64,000 bases of DNA. It comes from Burkholderia sp. FERM BP-3421 (GTDB lineage Bacteria > Pseudomonadota > Gammaproteobacteria > Burkholderiales > Burkholderiaceae). The stretch is taken from NCBI RefSeq assembly GCF_028657905.1, contig NZ_CP117781.1:2356001-2420000 (forward strand). Reading direction: 5' to 3'. The notes under the pieces were generated by a model that did not search any database, was not told where the DNA came from, and saw only the letters and a program-made list of their open reading frames with translations. The translations under genes and the position numbers were made by a program. Below, piece after piece: positions 1 to 8,367 of this stretch (position 1 is its first letter; every line of letters begins with the position of its first letter).

Positions 1-702
1 ACCGGAATCCCGCTACCTGCCCGCGAGCCGTCACGCCCACCTCAGTATGGAGACACACTATCCAATTTTTCAAGCTATTTTATGCAAGATTCGATCCTAA
101 TAGCATTTCATTTAATTTCATATACGAACAGCGAAAATTTTTGCCAGAAAGCGCTAAACCAATGATCCATGAACACAAGGAATTCGATTTTTTCATTCCT
201 GCCACACGCGCAATGCAATCAAACTGGAAGCCAGCACTTAATTAAAGAATGACGGCTTCCGGAACGGCCATCACTTCTCGTTTACCCTTTTAAAATCACG
301 CTTTTCGAGCAATCCGGCCGATTGACCATCGAAATGAAAACAAACTTTTCCTCTATTTTTCCAATATCCAACTATTACCGGACGATTGGCTTTCGATAAA
401 ATCAGACCGCAAGAAACCGTCCAAAGCGAGACAAATCCGACGGAACAAGCCAGAATTTCACCAGTGAATTCCCGGAAATTCAAAGCGGCGCATCTCATTC
501 CACGACGCATTGCCTTTCATTATTTTTTCTTATTGAATGAAATGGAATCCGGACAGTCCGGATGCGTTTGTATATTTGAATTGCGCCGCGCCGCGCGCGA
601 ATGGTTTAATCCAGTCCGTCACGCCCGCCGGCAGGCGCGCGTGCTCTCCCGCCGCATACGACTCACGGCCGGCGGCCGCCGCGCGCAAGCCTGGAGACCA
701 TC
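1..702. other. AT-richer intergenic region upstream of the antiporter gene
   Basis: No gene is convincing here. Bases from about 60 to 560 are clearly richer in A and T than the rest of the window, and the open frames in them have no recognisable protein character and overlap one another on both strands. The last 100 bases return to high GC and lead into the ribosome binding site of the antiporter gene (GGAG about 7 bases before the GTG). The region probably holds the promoter of that gene and the edge of whatever lies to the left of the window. Confidence 0.5.
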
Positions 703-2046
703 GTGAAGCTCAGCGAGCTTGGCAGCATCTTTTTCCTGCAGCTGTTCGTCATCATCGCCGCATGCCGGGCCGTCGGCTGGCTGACGGAGCGCTGGCTGAA
801 GCAGCCGCGCGTGGTCGGCGAAATGCTCGCGGGCGTCGTGCTGGGGCCGTCGCTGTTCGGGCTCGTCGCCCCCACCCTGCAGCAAGCCATCTTCCCACCG
901 GAATCGAAGGGCGTGCTGTATGCCTGCGCGCAGCTCGGCATCGGCCTCTATATGTTCATCGTCGGGCTCGGCTTCCGGAGCGACCACTTCCGCGCCAACA
1001 GCAAGAGCGCGATCGCCGTGTCGGTGTTCGGGATGGCCGCGCCGTTCGCCGGCGCGATCCTGCTGGTGCCATGGCTGCTGAACACGCCGGGGTTGTTTCC
1101 CGGCCATCCGAGCCCGTTGCAGGCCACGCTGTTCATGGGGGCCGCCATCTCGATCACCGCGTTTCCGATGCTCGCGCGCATCATCCACGAGCGCGGCCTG
1201 AACGACACGCGGCTCGGCACGCTGGTGCTGTCCGCCGGCGCAGTCGACGACGCGGGCGCCTGGATCGTGCTCGCGATCGTGCTGGCGACCTTCAGCGGCG
1301 ACGCCGCCGCCGCATGGCGCGCGGTGACCGGCTGCATCGGCTTCGCGGTCTGCATGATCGCGTTCGGGCCGCGCCTGCTCGCGCCGCTCGGCCAGTGGGC
1401 CGAGCGCGACCGCCAGGTCGGCCCGACCCTGCTGTCGGTCGTGCTGCTGCTGTTCATGCTCGCCGCGTACGCGATGGACCGGGTGGGCGTGCACGCGGTG
1501 TTCGGCGGCTTCATCCTCGGCGCGGCGATGCCGCGCGGGCGCCTCGCGAGCGAGCTGCGCCGGCAGCTGGAGCCGTTCACGCTCGCGTTGCTGCTGCCGA
1601 TCTTCTTCGCCTATTCGGGATTGAACACGCGCCTCACGCTGCTCACCGAGCCGGCGCTCGCGCCGCTGACCGCGGCGATCCTCGTCGTCTCGGTCGCCGG
1701 CAAGGCCGGCGCATGCTGGCTCGCCGCGCGCATCACGGGCCAGGACAACCGCACGAGCCTCGGCATCGCGTCGCTGATGAACACGCGCGGGCTGATGGAG
1801 CTGATCATCCTGAATATCGGCATGCAGGAGCGCGTGATCAGCCCGGCGCTGTTTTCGATGATGGTGCTGATGACCGTGCTGACCACGCTGATGACCACCC
1901 CGCTGTTCGAGCTGGTGTACGGCCGCCGCGCGCGTGCGCTGGGCGAGCTGCCCACGCTCGCGGAGCCGGGCGGCGGCGCCGCGGCAGCGGGTGCGGCCGA
2001 GGCGGACGCCGCGCTGCGCGCGCGGATGCCGGACCGGCCCGCGTAA
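703..2046 (+). CDS. cation:proton antiporter, CPA2 (Kef/NapA-like) family
   Basis: This is a 447-residue inner-membrane protein with about a dozen hydrophobic segments, expected to exchange Na+ or K+ for protons. The N-terminal stretch with the GEMLAGVVLGPSLFG motif (about residues 40-54), the central FGGFILGAAMPRG motif and the NTRGLMELIILNIG motif near residue 360 are hallmarks of the CPA2 Na+/H+ exchanger domain. There is no C-terminal TrkA-N/RCK domain, so it is a short antiporter rather than a full Kef channel. The start is GTG at 703, supported by GGAG 7 bases upstream. The last 40 residues are Ala/Gly-rich and look disordered. It is convergent with mntH. The substrate ion cannot be told from sequence. 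Confidence 0.9.
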   Translation: MKLSELGSIFFLQLFVIIAACRAVGWLTERWLKQPRVVGEMLAGVVLGPSLFGLVAPTLQQAIFPPESKGVLYACAQLGIGLYMFIVGLGFRSDHFRANSKSAIAVSVFGMAAPFAGAILLVPWLLNTPGLFPGHPSPLQATLFMGAAISITAFPMLARIIHERGLNDTRLGTLVLSAGAVDDAGAWIVLAIVLATFSGDAAAAWRAVTGCIGFAVCMIAFGPRLLAPLGQWAERDRQVGPTLLSVVLLLFMLAAYAMDRVGVHAVFGGFILGAAMPRGRLASELRRQLEPFTLALLLPIFFAYSGLNTRLTLLTEPALAPLTAAILVVSVAGKAGACWLAARITGQDNRTSLGIASLMNTRGLMELIILNIGMQERVISPALFSMMVLMTVLTTLMTTPLFELVYGRRARALGELPTLAEPGGGAAAAGAAEADAALRARMPDRPA

Positions 2047-2068
2047 CGGCAGCGGCATCGCCGCCGTC

Positions 2069-2095
2069 GAGCGGCGCGCTCACTGCGCGCCGCTC
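2069..2095. terminator. perfect hairpin between convergent antiporter and mntH genes
   Basis: An 11-bp perfect inverted repeat (GAGCGGCGCGC and its complement) flanks the 5-base loop TCACT. It lies between the two convergent genes, and the loop contains the stop codon of mntH. There is no U-tract on either side, so it is a hairpin that could stop or stabilise transcripts from both directions rather than a classical intrinsic terminator. Confidence 0.5.
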
Positions 2096-3435
2096 GCGAT
2101 CAGCATCAGGTTGGTGCCGCAGATCAGCGCGAACAGCCCCCACGCGACCACGCGCGTGACGCCGCCGATCGCATGCTCGCCCATCCGCGCGCGATCGCTG
2201 ACCGAGCGGATCAGCGGCCACATCGCGAACGGCAGTTGCAGGCTCAACAACACCTGGCTCCACACCAGCAGCTCGCCGACCGAGCCGTCGCCGAGCCACA
2301 GCACGCCGATCAGCGCGGGCACGAGCGCGAGCCCGCGCGTGATCAGGCGGCGCTGATAGCACGGGATCTTCACGTGCAGGAAGCCGTCCATGATCACCTG
2401 CCCGGCGATCGTGCCGGTCAGCGTCGAGCTTTGCCCGGACGCGAGCAGCGCGACGCCGAACAGCAGCGCGGCGGCGCTGCCCGCGATCGGCGTGATCAGG
2501 GTGTAGGCGTGTTCGATGTCGGCCACGTCGGTGCGTCCGGTCGCGTGGAACGCCGCGCCGGCCAGCACCAGGAGCGCCGCGTTGACGAGCATTGCGATCA
2601 CGAGCGACACCCAGGTGTCGATGCGCACCATCGCGAGCGTGTCGCGCAGCGCGCCGCGCGGGCCGCCCTCGATGCGCCGCGTCTGCACGACCGACGAATG
2701 CAGGTACAGATTGTGCGGCATGATGGTCGCGCCGACGATGCCGAGCGCGAGCACGATCGCATCCTTGCGGTCGTGCCCGGGATCGCCCGGAATCAGGCCG
2801 CGCGCCACCGCGTGCCAGTCGGGCGGCACCATCGCGAGCTGCGCGATGAAGCAGGCCGCCATCGTGCCGATCAGCCCGAGCACGATCGCCTCGATCTGAC
2901 GGAAGCCCTTGCCTTGCAGGCCGAGCACGATCACCGTATCGAGCGCGGTGAGCACGATGCCCCACGCGAGCGGCACGCCGAGCAGCAGCTTGAACGCGAG
3001 CGCGCAGCCGAGCACCTCGGCGATGTCGCAGGCGATGATCGACACCTCGGCGGTCAGCCATTGCACGACGCGCCCGACCCGCCCGTAGCGCGCATCGCTG
3101 GCCTGCGCGAGATCCATGCCCGTGACGAGCCCGAGCCGGGCCGCGAGCATCTGCAGGAAGATCGCGGCGAGGCTCGACAGCGCGACGACCCACAGCAGCG
3201 CGTAGCCGAACCGGGAGCCGGCCTGGAGATCGGTCGCCCAGTTGCCGGGGTCCATGTAGCCGATCGCCACCAGCAGGCCCGGGCCGGCGAAGCGGCGCAG
3301 TTTCGCGAAGCGCGACAGGCCGGCGTCGATGACGATGCTGCCCTTGACTTCGGCAGGGCAGAACGGCGCGGTGGGCAGGGTCGGCAGAGGCATTGGGGCG
3401 GCGGGGCGGGAGTCGGATAGCGGCATTTTACGCAT
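2080..3435 (-). CDS. mntH: Nramp-family divalent metal (Mn2+/Fe2+) transporter MntH
   Basis: This 451-residue protein is a proton-coupled divalent metal importer of the inner membrane. The first transmembrane helix carries the metal-binding DPGN motif (GYMDPGNWATDLQAG), and the sixth carries MPHNLYLHSS, both diagnostic of Nramp transporters. About eleven hydrophobic helices are visible. The frame stays open upstream through the neighbouring acetyltransferase gene in another register, so the start is uncertain. I chose ATG at 3435 (MRKMPLSDS), with 3426 as the alternative; neither has a strong Shine-Dalgarno. It lies 13 bases downstream of the GNAT gene on the same strand and is probably co-transcribed with it. 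No MntR box or Mn riboswitch is visible. Confidence 0.93.
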   Translation of the reverse strand: MRKMPLSDSRPAAPMPLPTLPTAPFCPAEVKGSIVIDAGLSRFAKLRRFAGPGLLVAIGYMDPGNWATDLQAGSRFGYALLWVVALSSLAAIFLQMLAARLGLVTGMDLAQASDARYGRVGRVVQWLTAEVSIIACDIAEVLGCALAFKLLLGVPLAWGIVLTALDTVIVLGLQGKGFRQIEAIVLGLIGTMAACFIAQLAMVPPDWHAVARGLIPGDPGHDRKDAIVLALGIVGATIMPHNLYLHSSVVQTRRIEGGPRGALRDTLAMVRIDTWVSLVIAMLVNAALLVLAGAAFHATGRTDVADIEHAYTLITPIAGSAAALLFGVALLASGQSSTLTGTIAGQVIMDGFLHVKIPCYQRRLITRGLALVPALIGVLWLGDGSVGELLVWSQVLLSLQLPFAMWPLIRSVSDRARMGEHAIGGVTRVVAWGLFALICGTNLMLIASGAQ

Positions 3436-3448
3436 GCCGCCGCGCGGC

Positions 3449-3910
3449 TCACGCGAGCCGCAGTTCGAGGATCTCGTCCCCCGCTGCGTCGAGCCGGCCG
3501 GTGGAAATCCAGCCGAGGCGGCGATGGAAGCCGTGCGAACGCGCGGCCGGATCGATCGTGCAGCCGAGGAACAGGCGCTGGAACCCGCGCGCCCGGAACG
3601 ACTCGACCACCTGCGCGAGCAGCGCGCGGCCGATGCCGCGCCCCTCGTAGTCCGGCAGCAGCGCGAGCACGACGATCTCGCCGCTGTCGCGCTCGCCGAA
3701 ACAGTAGCCGACCATCCGGCCGCCAACGCAGCACACCTGCCCCGGCAAGCTGCCGTCACGGATGCCCGCGGCCCAGCTGTCGATGGTGATGCCAAGCTCG
3801 CGCAGCCGGGCCTCGGTGAATGCGTTCTCGCGCGTGCGGCCGCGCAAGTCGATGCAGGCGCGGGCGTCGCCGGGCGTCGCGGCGCGGTATCGGGGGGGAT
3901 CCATGTTCAT
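3449..3910 (-). CDS. GNAT-family N-acetyltransferase
   Basis: This 153-residue single-domain protein has the GNAT fold, which transfers an acetyl group from acetyl-CoA to an amine. The acetyl-CoA pyrophosphate-binding motif is clear as LLPDYEGRGIGRALL (about residues 85-99), preceded by the strand EIVVLAL. The later part (GFHRRLGWISTGRLD) matches the C-terminal motif B. Length is normal for a stand-alone GNAT. The gene immediately precedes mntH with a 13-base gap, suggesting one transcript, though no functional link to metal uptake is evident. The substrate is unknown. Confidence 0.85.
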   Translation of the reverse strand: MNMDPPRYRAATPGDARACIDLRGRTRENAFTEARLRELGITIDSWAAGIRDGSLPGQVCCVGGRMVGYCFGERDSGEIVVLALLPDYEGRGIGRALLAQVVESFRARGFQRLFLGCTIDPAARSHGFHRRLGWISTGRLDAAGDEILELRLA

Positions 3911-3949
3911 GTTCCGTTGATGTTCGGCGCTGGCTTCGGGGCTTCGGGG

Positions 3950-4202
3950 GCTTCGGCGCAGTTTCGGCGCAGTTTCGGCGTGGCTTCGGCGTGGCTTCGG
4001 CGCGGTTTCGGCGCGGTTTCGGCGCGGTTTCGGCGCGGTTTCGGCGCGGTTTCGGCGCGGCTTCGGCGCGGCTTCGGCGCGGCTTCGGCGCGGCTTCGGC
4101 GCGGCTTCGGCGCGGCTTCGGCGCGGCTTCGGCGCGGCTTCGGCGCGGCTTCGGCGCGGCTTCGGCGCGGCTTCGGCGCGGCTTCGGCGCGGCTTCGGCG
4201 GC
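3950..4202. repeat. tandem array, 23 units of 11 bp (GCTTCGGCGCG)
   Basis: Twenty-three contiguous 11-bp units fill the space between the GNAT gene and the hydrolase gene. The units fall in ordered blocks: early units carry GCA, GTG or a C-to-T change (GTTTCGGCGCG), and the last dozen are identical. This pattern is expected from expansion by slippage or unequal exchange at one end. Because 11 is not a multiple of three, every frame reads an 11-residue repeat such as RRGFGAASARL, so long ORFs here are artefacts. It is not a CRISPR, as there are no spacers. Confidence 0.95.
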
Positions 4203-4252
4203 TCGCGGCCGGCGGACCGAAGGTCCGCTGCCTGCCGCCGCCGCGCGGCCGC

Positions 4253-5287
4253 TCAATCCGCGAACCCGCGTTCGCGCAGCCAGGTCGTCATGTCGGCGGC
4301 TACGCGCGCCATCTGGCTGACGCCGTCGGGCCCGCGCAGGCGATGATCCAGCCCGGGGTAGACCACCAGGCGGACGTTGTCGCGCCCCGCCCTCGCGAGC
4401 GCGACGGCAAGTCGCCGTGCGGCGGCCGTCGATGCCGCCTCGTCCTCCGCGCCCTGGATCAGCAGCACGGGCGTACGCACCTCGCGCAACACAGCCAGCT
4501 GATCGGTGCCGAACACGGTCCGCCACCATGCGACGCCGTGGCCGCTCATCGCGGGCACCGGCTCGCCATCCGCGATCGACCGGGCCAGCGCACGCATGCC
4601 GCCGACGGCCTGGGCGCGCTGCGCGGCAGGCAGATCGGAGACTGCGATGCTATGCAGCACGTCGTCGAGAAACCAGCGGCCGCCGCCTCCGAACGCGATC
4701 GTCGCGTCGACGAGCGTCGAGCGCGCCGTCAGCAGGTTCGCGACGACCCCGCCCTCGCTGCCGCCGATCGCCACGACCTTCGCGTATCCGTTCTCGGCCG
4801 CCAGCCGCGCAACGACCGCCGCCGCGTCGCGCGCGCGCCGCATGGGCGTGTCGTGCTCCACATGGGCGGCCGGGCAATCCGGCCGGTCCGGGTCCGCGCT
4901 GTAGGGCAACGCCGCCGTGATGCCGTACTTCTCGATCGTCAGCAGATCCGCGTCGGGCAGCACGCCGGCCAGATCGCGGCGGATCGCCTCGACTTGCCTG
5001 ACGCTGTTGCAGTCCGAACCCTGCAGCACCACGAGCAAGGTGCCGCCGCGCGCGGACGGCGCGCGGCGTTCGAGGTAGTAATCGATACGGCTGTGGTCGT
5101 CCCGTTCGATCGGAAACGGCGACAACAGCGCCTCGGCCGACGCGGCGGGCGTCGCGGGTAGCGCAATCGCCGCGCCGAGCGCGCCGGCAAGCAGCCAGCA
5201 GGCCGCACGCCGACGCAGGCGCGCCGCGCCGCCGCCCACGCGCGGCGCGGCGTCGCCCTGTTGTCGTTGCCCCACGTCGCCCTTCAT
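4253..5287 (-). CDS. exported alpha/beta-hydrolase
   Basis: This 344-residue protein starts with a basic stretch and a hydrophobic segment ending in ALPATPAASAEA (about residues 30-50), a likely Sec signal peptide. The remainder is an alpha/beta-hydrolase: the nucleophile elbow is GGSEGG, a conserved acid lies in LIQGAEDEAAS, and the histidine is in YPGLDHRLRG, giving a Ser-Asp-His triad in the right order. It resembles dienelactone-hydrolase or acyl-peptidase-like hydrolases, but the substrate cannot be named. AGGAGG 6 bases before the ATG fixes the start. It is 36 bases downstream of the VOC gene on the same strand, so the two may be co-transcribed. Confidence 0.8.
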   Translation of the reverse strand: MKGDVGQRQQGDAAPRVGGGAARLRRRAACWLLAGALGAAIALPATPAASAEALLSPFPIERDDHSRIDYYLERRAPSARGGTLLVVLQGSDCNSVRQVEAIRRDLAGVLPDADLLTIEKYGITAALPYSADPDRPDCPAAHVEHDTPMRRARDAAAVVARLAAENGYAKVVAIGGSEGGVVANLLTARSTLVDATIAFGGGGRWFLDDVLHSIAVSDLPAAQRAQAVGGMRALARSIADGEPVPAMSGHGVAWWRTVFGTDQLAVLREVRTPVLLIQGAEDEAASTAAARRLAVALARAGRDNVRLVVYPGLDHRLRGPDGVSQMARVAADMTTWLRERGFAD

Positions 5288-5323
5288 GCCACGCCTCCTG
5301 GTTCGATGTGCACGCCGGCCGTG

Positions 5324-5692
5324 CTATTTGTCCGGGGTGCAGACCCGCAGCCGGTGCCCGTCCGGATCGAGCGCGACGAACGTGCGCCCGAACACCGCCG
5401 CCATCGGCGCCTGCTCGATCGTCACGCCGAGCGCGCGCCATGCCGCGTGGAGCCGGTCCACCTCGGCCTCGGTGTCGGCCAGGAACGTCAGTTCCGAGCG
5501 ATGCCCCGTGCCGCCCGATACGAAATTCTCCGCGCGCGTCGACCACAAACCGAGCTGCAAGCCGTTGTCGAAGGCAAAGGCCACGTAGGTCGGGAATACG
5601 GCCGCCGGCGCGCGGCCGGACAGTTTTTCATAAAATCCGGCGCTGCGCAGCGGATCGTCGACGTAAAGAATCACGAGATTGGGTGCGGTCAT
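5324..5692 (-). CDS. VOC-superfamily (glyoxalase/bleomycin resistance-like) protein
   Basis: This 122-residue protein has the two beta-alpha-beta-beta-beta modules of the vicinal oxygen chelate fold: NLVILYVDDPLRSAGFYEKL at the N-terminus and FVALDPDGHRLRVCTP at the C-terminus. Members are metalloenzymes or antibiotic-sequestering proteins. The usual ligand positions are only partly conserved, so I do not assign an activity. A strong AGGAGG precedes the ATG at 5692. It is the first gene of a likely two-gene unit with the exported hydrolase. Confidence 0.85.
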   Translation of the reverse strand: MTAPNLVILYVDDPLRSAGFYEKLSGRAPAAVFPTYVAFAFDNGLQLGLWSTRAENFVSGGTGHRSELTFLADTEAEVDRLHAAWRALGVTIEQAPMAAVFGRTFVALDPDGHRLRVCTPDK

Positions 5693-5856
5693 CGTTGTCC
5701 TCCTGACACGAAAATGACGACGCCGATCCTACGCGTCGTCACTGTCAGAATCTGTCAGCAGAGTGCGATGAGGTGAGGCGAACGGGAGATCGTCATCGAA
5801 TCGCCTGTTGAGAACGGGCCTGTCCGTATCCAGCCCCATTCATTCCGTCCAGCGGA

Positions 5857-6966
5857 CTAGGCGAGAACGGCATCCAGCCAACCGACCCAGGATCCCGCCA
5901 AGGACGGCCAGGAGAAACGTTGACGCACGGCTTCGATACGCGCCTGCCGTCGGATCTGACTCGCCTCCGGCTCCGCGAGATCCCTCTCGAGGCTGTCGAT
6001 CACGAGCGCACTGTACAGAGGCGCCCATTCCCGATGATCCGAGGGCAGGTCCATGAACGCTCCGTACTCACCGAACAGGGATGGCAGCGCCCCCCAGTTG
6101 GTGGTCAGCAAACTTGCGCCACTGGCCAATGCCTCGGCCGCCGCGATGCAGAACGTTTCAGCGAAAACGGACGGATAAGCCAGAGCGGCGCATTGCGACA
6201 GTTCTTTTGCCAGCGCCGGCTGGCTGATCGCGCTGACATACGTGACGCCCTCCATTCGACGACAACGTTCATAAATGTCCTGGTACTCATCCTGCTCAGG
6301 AGCGACGTTGTAGACGGCCATACTGGAAAAGACCTTCAGACGAACATTCGGAACCGCATCGCGGATGGCCGGAAACGCGTCGAGGAGATGGGAAAGCCCC
6401 CTGAAGGGCGTGCTGGTGTACGCGAGTACGGGATCGCGTCGCCCGGCATACCAGGGCAAAGAGACGGCTTCGGAGGCGAACGCAGGGGCGATCCCGTTGT
6501 GAATGACCTTGCCCTTGTCGGGCGGGATCGAAAATGCCCTCTGATAGGCGGCGGCCTGCCACTGGCTGACAAATGCAAAGCCCCGCCAAGCCGCGCGCTC
6601 CTGACTCTGCCGCAGTTGCGCCACGGCTTGCTGGTCGGACGCATGGCCGGTCCACAAGACAAGGGGGACTTTGATTCCCAACGTGTCTCGCAACGTGTTG
6701 CCGACAGCCAGATTCAGCACAATGACCGCATCAAAGCCGTTCATCAGCGTCGTGTCCTGAAGCGCATGAAGATACGAGAGAATTCGTACGCCATTCGCAT
6801 CTCGCCCCGGCTCGCTGGCGCCGTTGATAATCGAGACGTCTTGGCCCTGCCTGGCCAGCTCGGCCGCCAGATAGCACAAAGCCGATTGCGAGCCTCCGAG
6901 TGGACGGAGCAAGGGCGTCTCCGTGTCGTAGTCCCAAGACATCGGATCCAGAAAAGCCAGCTTCAT
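5857..6966 (-). CDS. glycosyltransferase, GT-B fold (GT4-like)
   Basis: This 369-residue protein transfers a sugar from a nucleotide-sugar donor. The N-terminal domain begins MKLAFLDPMSWDYDTETP and has a GGSQSALCYLAAEL segment. The C-terminal domain has the donor-binding pattern VFAETFCIAAAEALASGASLLTT, matching the E-x7-E motif region of GT4 enzymes. I place the start at 6966 because the longer reading adds about 49 residues of non-protein-like sequence. Codon use and GC are visibly lower than in neighbours, and the adjacent gene on the same strand is another glycosyltransferase, so the pair may have been acquired together. Acceptor unknown. Confidence 0.85.
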   Translation of the reverse strand: MKLAFLDPMSWDYDTETPLLRPLGGSQSALCYLAAELARQGQDVSIINGASEPGRDANGVRILSYLHALQDTTLMNGFDAVIVLNLAVGNTLRDTLGIKVPLVLWTGHASDQQAVAQLRQSQERAAWRGFAFVSQWQAAAYQRAFSIPPDKGKVIHNGIAPAFASEAVSLPWYAGRRDPVLAYTSTPFRGLSHLLDAFPAIRDAVPNVRLKVFSSMAVYNVAPEQDEYQDIYERCRRMEGVTYVSAISQPALAKELSQCAALAYPSVFAETFCIAAAEALASGASLLTTNWGALPSLFGEYGAFMDLPSDHREWAPLYSALVIDSLERDLAEPEASQIRRQARIEAVRQRFSWPSLAGSWVGWLDAVLA

Positions 6967-7034
6967 TGAAAAACCCCCATGTGGCGCCGCCCACGCCCGA
7001 TGTCGATATTCCAGATCCCTTCCACGCCAAATGA

Positions 7035-7787
7035 TCAGGATAGCGACATAATCGACGGAAAATCCCCGATGAAATCGCATGTCCCCGTATGAACGACATT
7101 GGGCCACGCGCATCCATAGACCGTCCGGCCGTGCTCCCTCACGAGATTGCAGAAGTAGAAATCCTCGCCGACGAGCCGGTCGTCGATGACTTTCTGGCTG
7201 AAGAATTCATGGACGGGAAAGTCCGTCGCGCCGCCGGGTTTGGCGCTGGGAATATTCTGTTGCGCCAGATGCTCAAGACACGCACGCGCAATCAGCATGA
7301 TGCCGGTGCCGGTTTCGCGCACCGGCATCGGCGCGTCGAGCGCGCCCGCCGGCGTATCGCCTTCCTGCAGGAACGTGTGCATGCCCCCGTACTGGCCGGC
7401 TATCTGCGGCAACAGCGCGGGGTCGATCTCCGGATGCGCCAGTACGGCCTCCTTGATCCGGGTCCAGTCGATCTCCTTGCGTGGATACATGGCGGCCACC
7501 ACGTCGTATTGATGCCAGTCGAGCATGCGCATGATGTCGTCGACATTGAAGCCCATGTCGTCGTCGAGAAACAGCATGTGGCTGTAGTCGGTCTTGTAAA
7601 GAAAGAAGCTCGTAATGATGTTTCTCGCCCGGTCGACCAAGCTCTGATTGGTCAACGTCAGGAGTTCGACACGTATCCCGCGAGCGAGGCAGGCTTTCTG
7701 GAGCCCCCAGACGCTGCGGACATAGGACGTGGTGAAGAGCCCTCTATGCGAGGGCGTGGCGACGGCAAGCGAAAATGTGTCGGACAT
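7035..7787 (-). CDS. GT-A fold glycosyltransferase-like protein
   Basis: This 250-residue protein shows an N-terminal nucleotide-sugar-binding region (ATPSHRGLFTTSYVRSVWGL) followed by LFLDDDMGF at about residues 70-78, an acidic DxD-type motif that holds the metal and donor in GT-A enzymes. The following AAMYPRK and a late GEDFYFCNLVREHG segment (a catalytic-site E-D pattern) support this. An AAGGAA sequence about 7 bases before the ATG at 7787 favours that start over the upstream ATG at 7808. It is transcribed in the same direction as the GT-B enzyme, 68 bases downstream. Together they may decorate a surface glycan, which is inference. Confidence 0.75.
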   Translation of the reverse strand: MSDTFSLAVATPSHRGLFTTSYVRSVWGLQKACLARGIRVELLTLTNQSLVDRARNIITSFFLYKTDYSHMLFLDDDMGFNVDDIMRMLDWHQYDVVAAMYPRKEIDWTRIKEAVLAHPEIDPALLPQIAGQYGGMHTFLQEGDTPAGALDAPMPVRETGTGIMLIARACLEHLAQQNIPSAKPGGATDFPVHEFFSQKVIDDRLVGEDFYFCNLVREHGRTVYGCAWPNVVHTGTCDFIGDFPSIMSLS

Positions 7788-8367
7788 GAACGGTTCCTTG
7801 TTCTCCATGTGAGCGGGAGGCGCCGCCGTCGGCGCTGCGCGAACGGGCGCGCCGACGGATACCTCGTCCGCCGCGCGGCGGCGGATCGGGATCGCATGCT
7901 CCTGTGCCCGACAGCATACCGCTCATCGGAGCGATCGAGTTCGATGTGCTGACGATCCGCTTCTTTTCCTTACAATCGGAAAACCATGCCTGTCGGTACG
8001 CGCAGGCAAAGCGCGAAAACGCCGAAGCCGTCCGCGTCGCTTGGGTGGAAGCGCCACCGCGGGCTCCACCCGGACAGGGAGCCGCGCCGACCGCGGCGCG
8101 GGTTGCAGTCGCTCGCGCTCGCGTGTTGCTGGATCGGTTCTTCCGATTTCACCAGCCGGCCTGCGCCGCGCGTGACCGAAACCCGGTAGGTCCGCACTGC
8201 GCCGGCACCTCGGAGGCAGCACCGCTGCCGACAATCGAATGGGCGCGCGGATACGCGGCGACGGCTCAAAGCGGATTCGCGTTGCCTCTCCCGCTCCCGC
8301 CCGACGGCCGGCCACCGCCACCCGCGTCGCCCACGCTCCGCGCCGCCTCAGCGCGCCCCGCGATTGG
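7788..8367. other. intergenic region without a recognisable gene
   Basis: About 580 bases separate the glycosyltransferase start from the end of the EamA gene. Short frames exist on both strands but none has a credible ribosome binding site combined with protein-like composition. A short AT-richer stretch near 7945-7985 could be a promoter. I see no RNA gene or repeat. Confidence 0.4.

Noticed and set aside
537..2159. Long frames on both strands overlapping the antiporter gene
   Set aside because: They are Arg/Ala/Gly-rich shadows produced by GC-rich codons; only the frame at 703-2046 has membrane-protein character and a ribosome binding site.
3950..4202. Possible CRISPR array
   Set aside because: The units are contiguous with no spacers, far shorter than CRISPR repeats, and there are no cas genes. 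The same holds for the arrays near 58991 and 63211.
3329..5161. A 610-residue plus-strand frame across the 11-bp array
   Set aside because: It reads the repeat as RRGFGAASARL and continues antisense to the hydrolase gene; the 11-bp period keeps all frames open, so this is an artefact.
7986..8189. Small basic protein gene
   Set aside because: No ribosome binding site, high Arg/Pro content and overlap with opposing open frames; judged to be a chance ORF.
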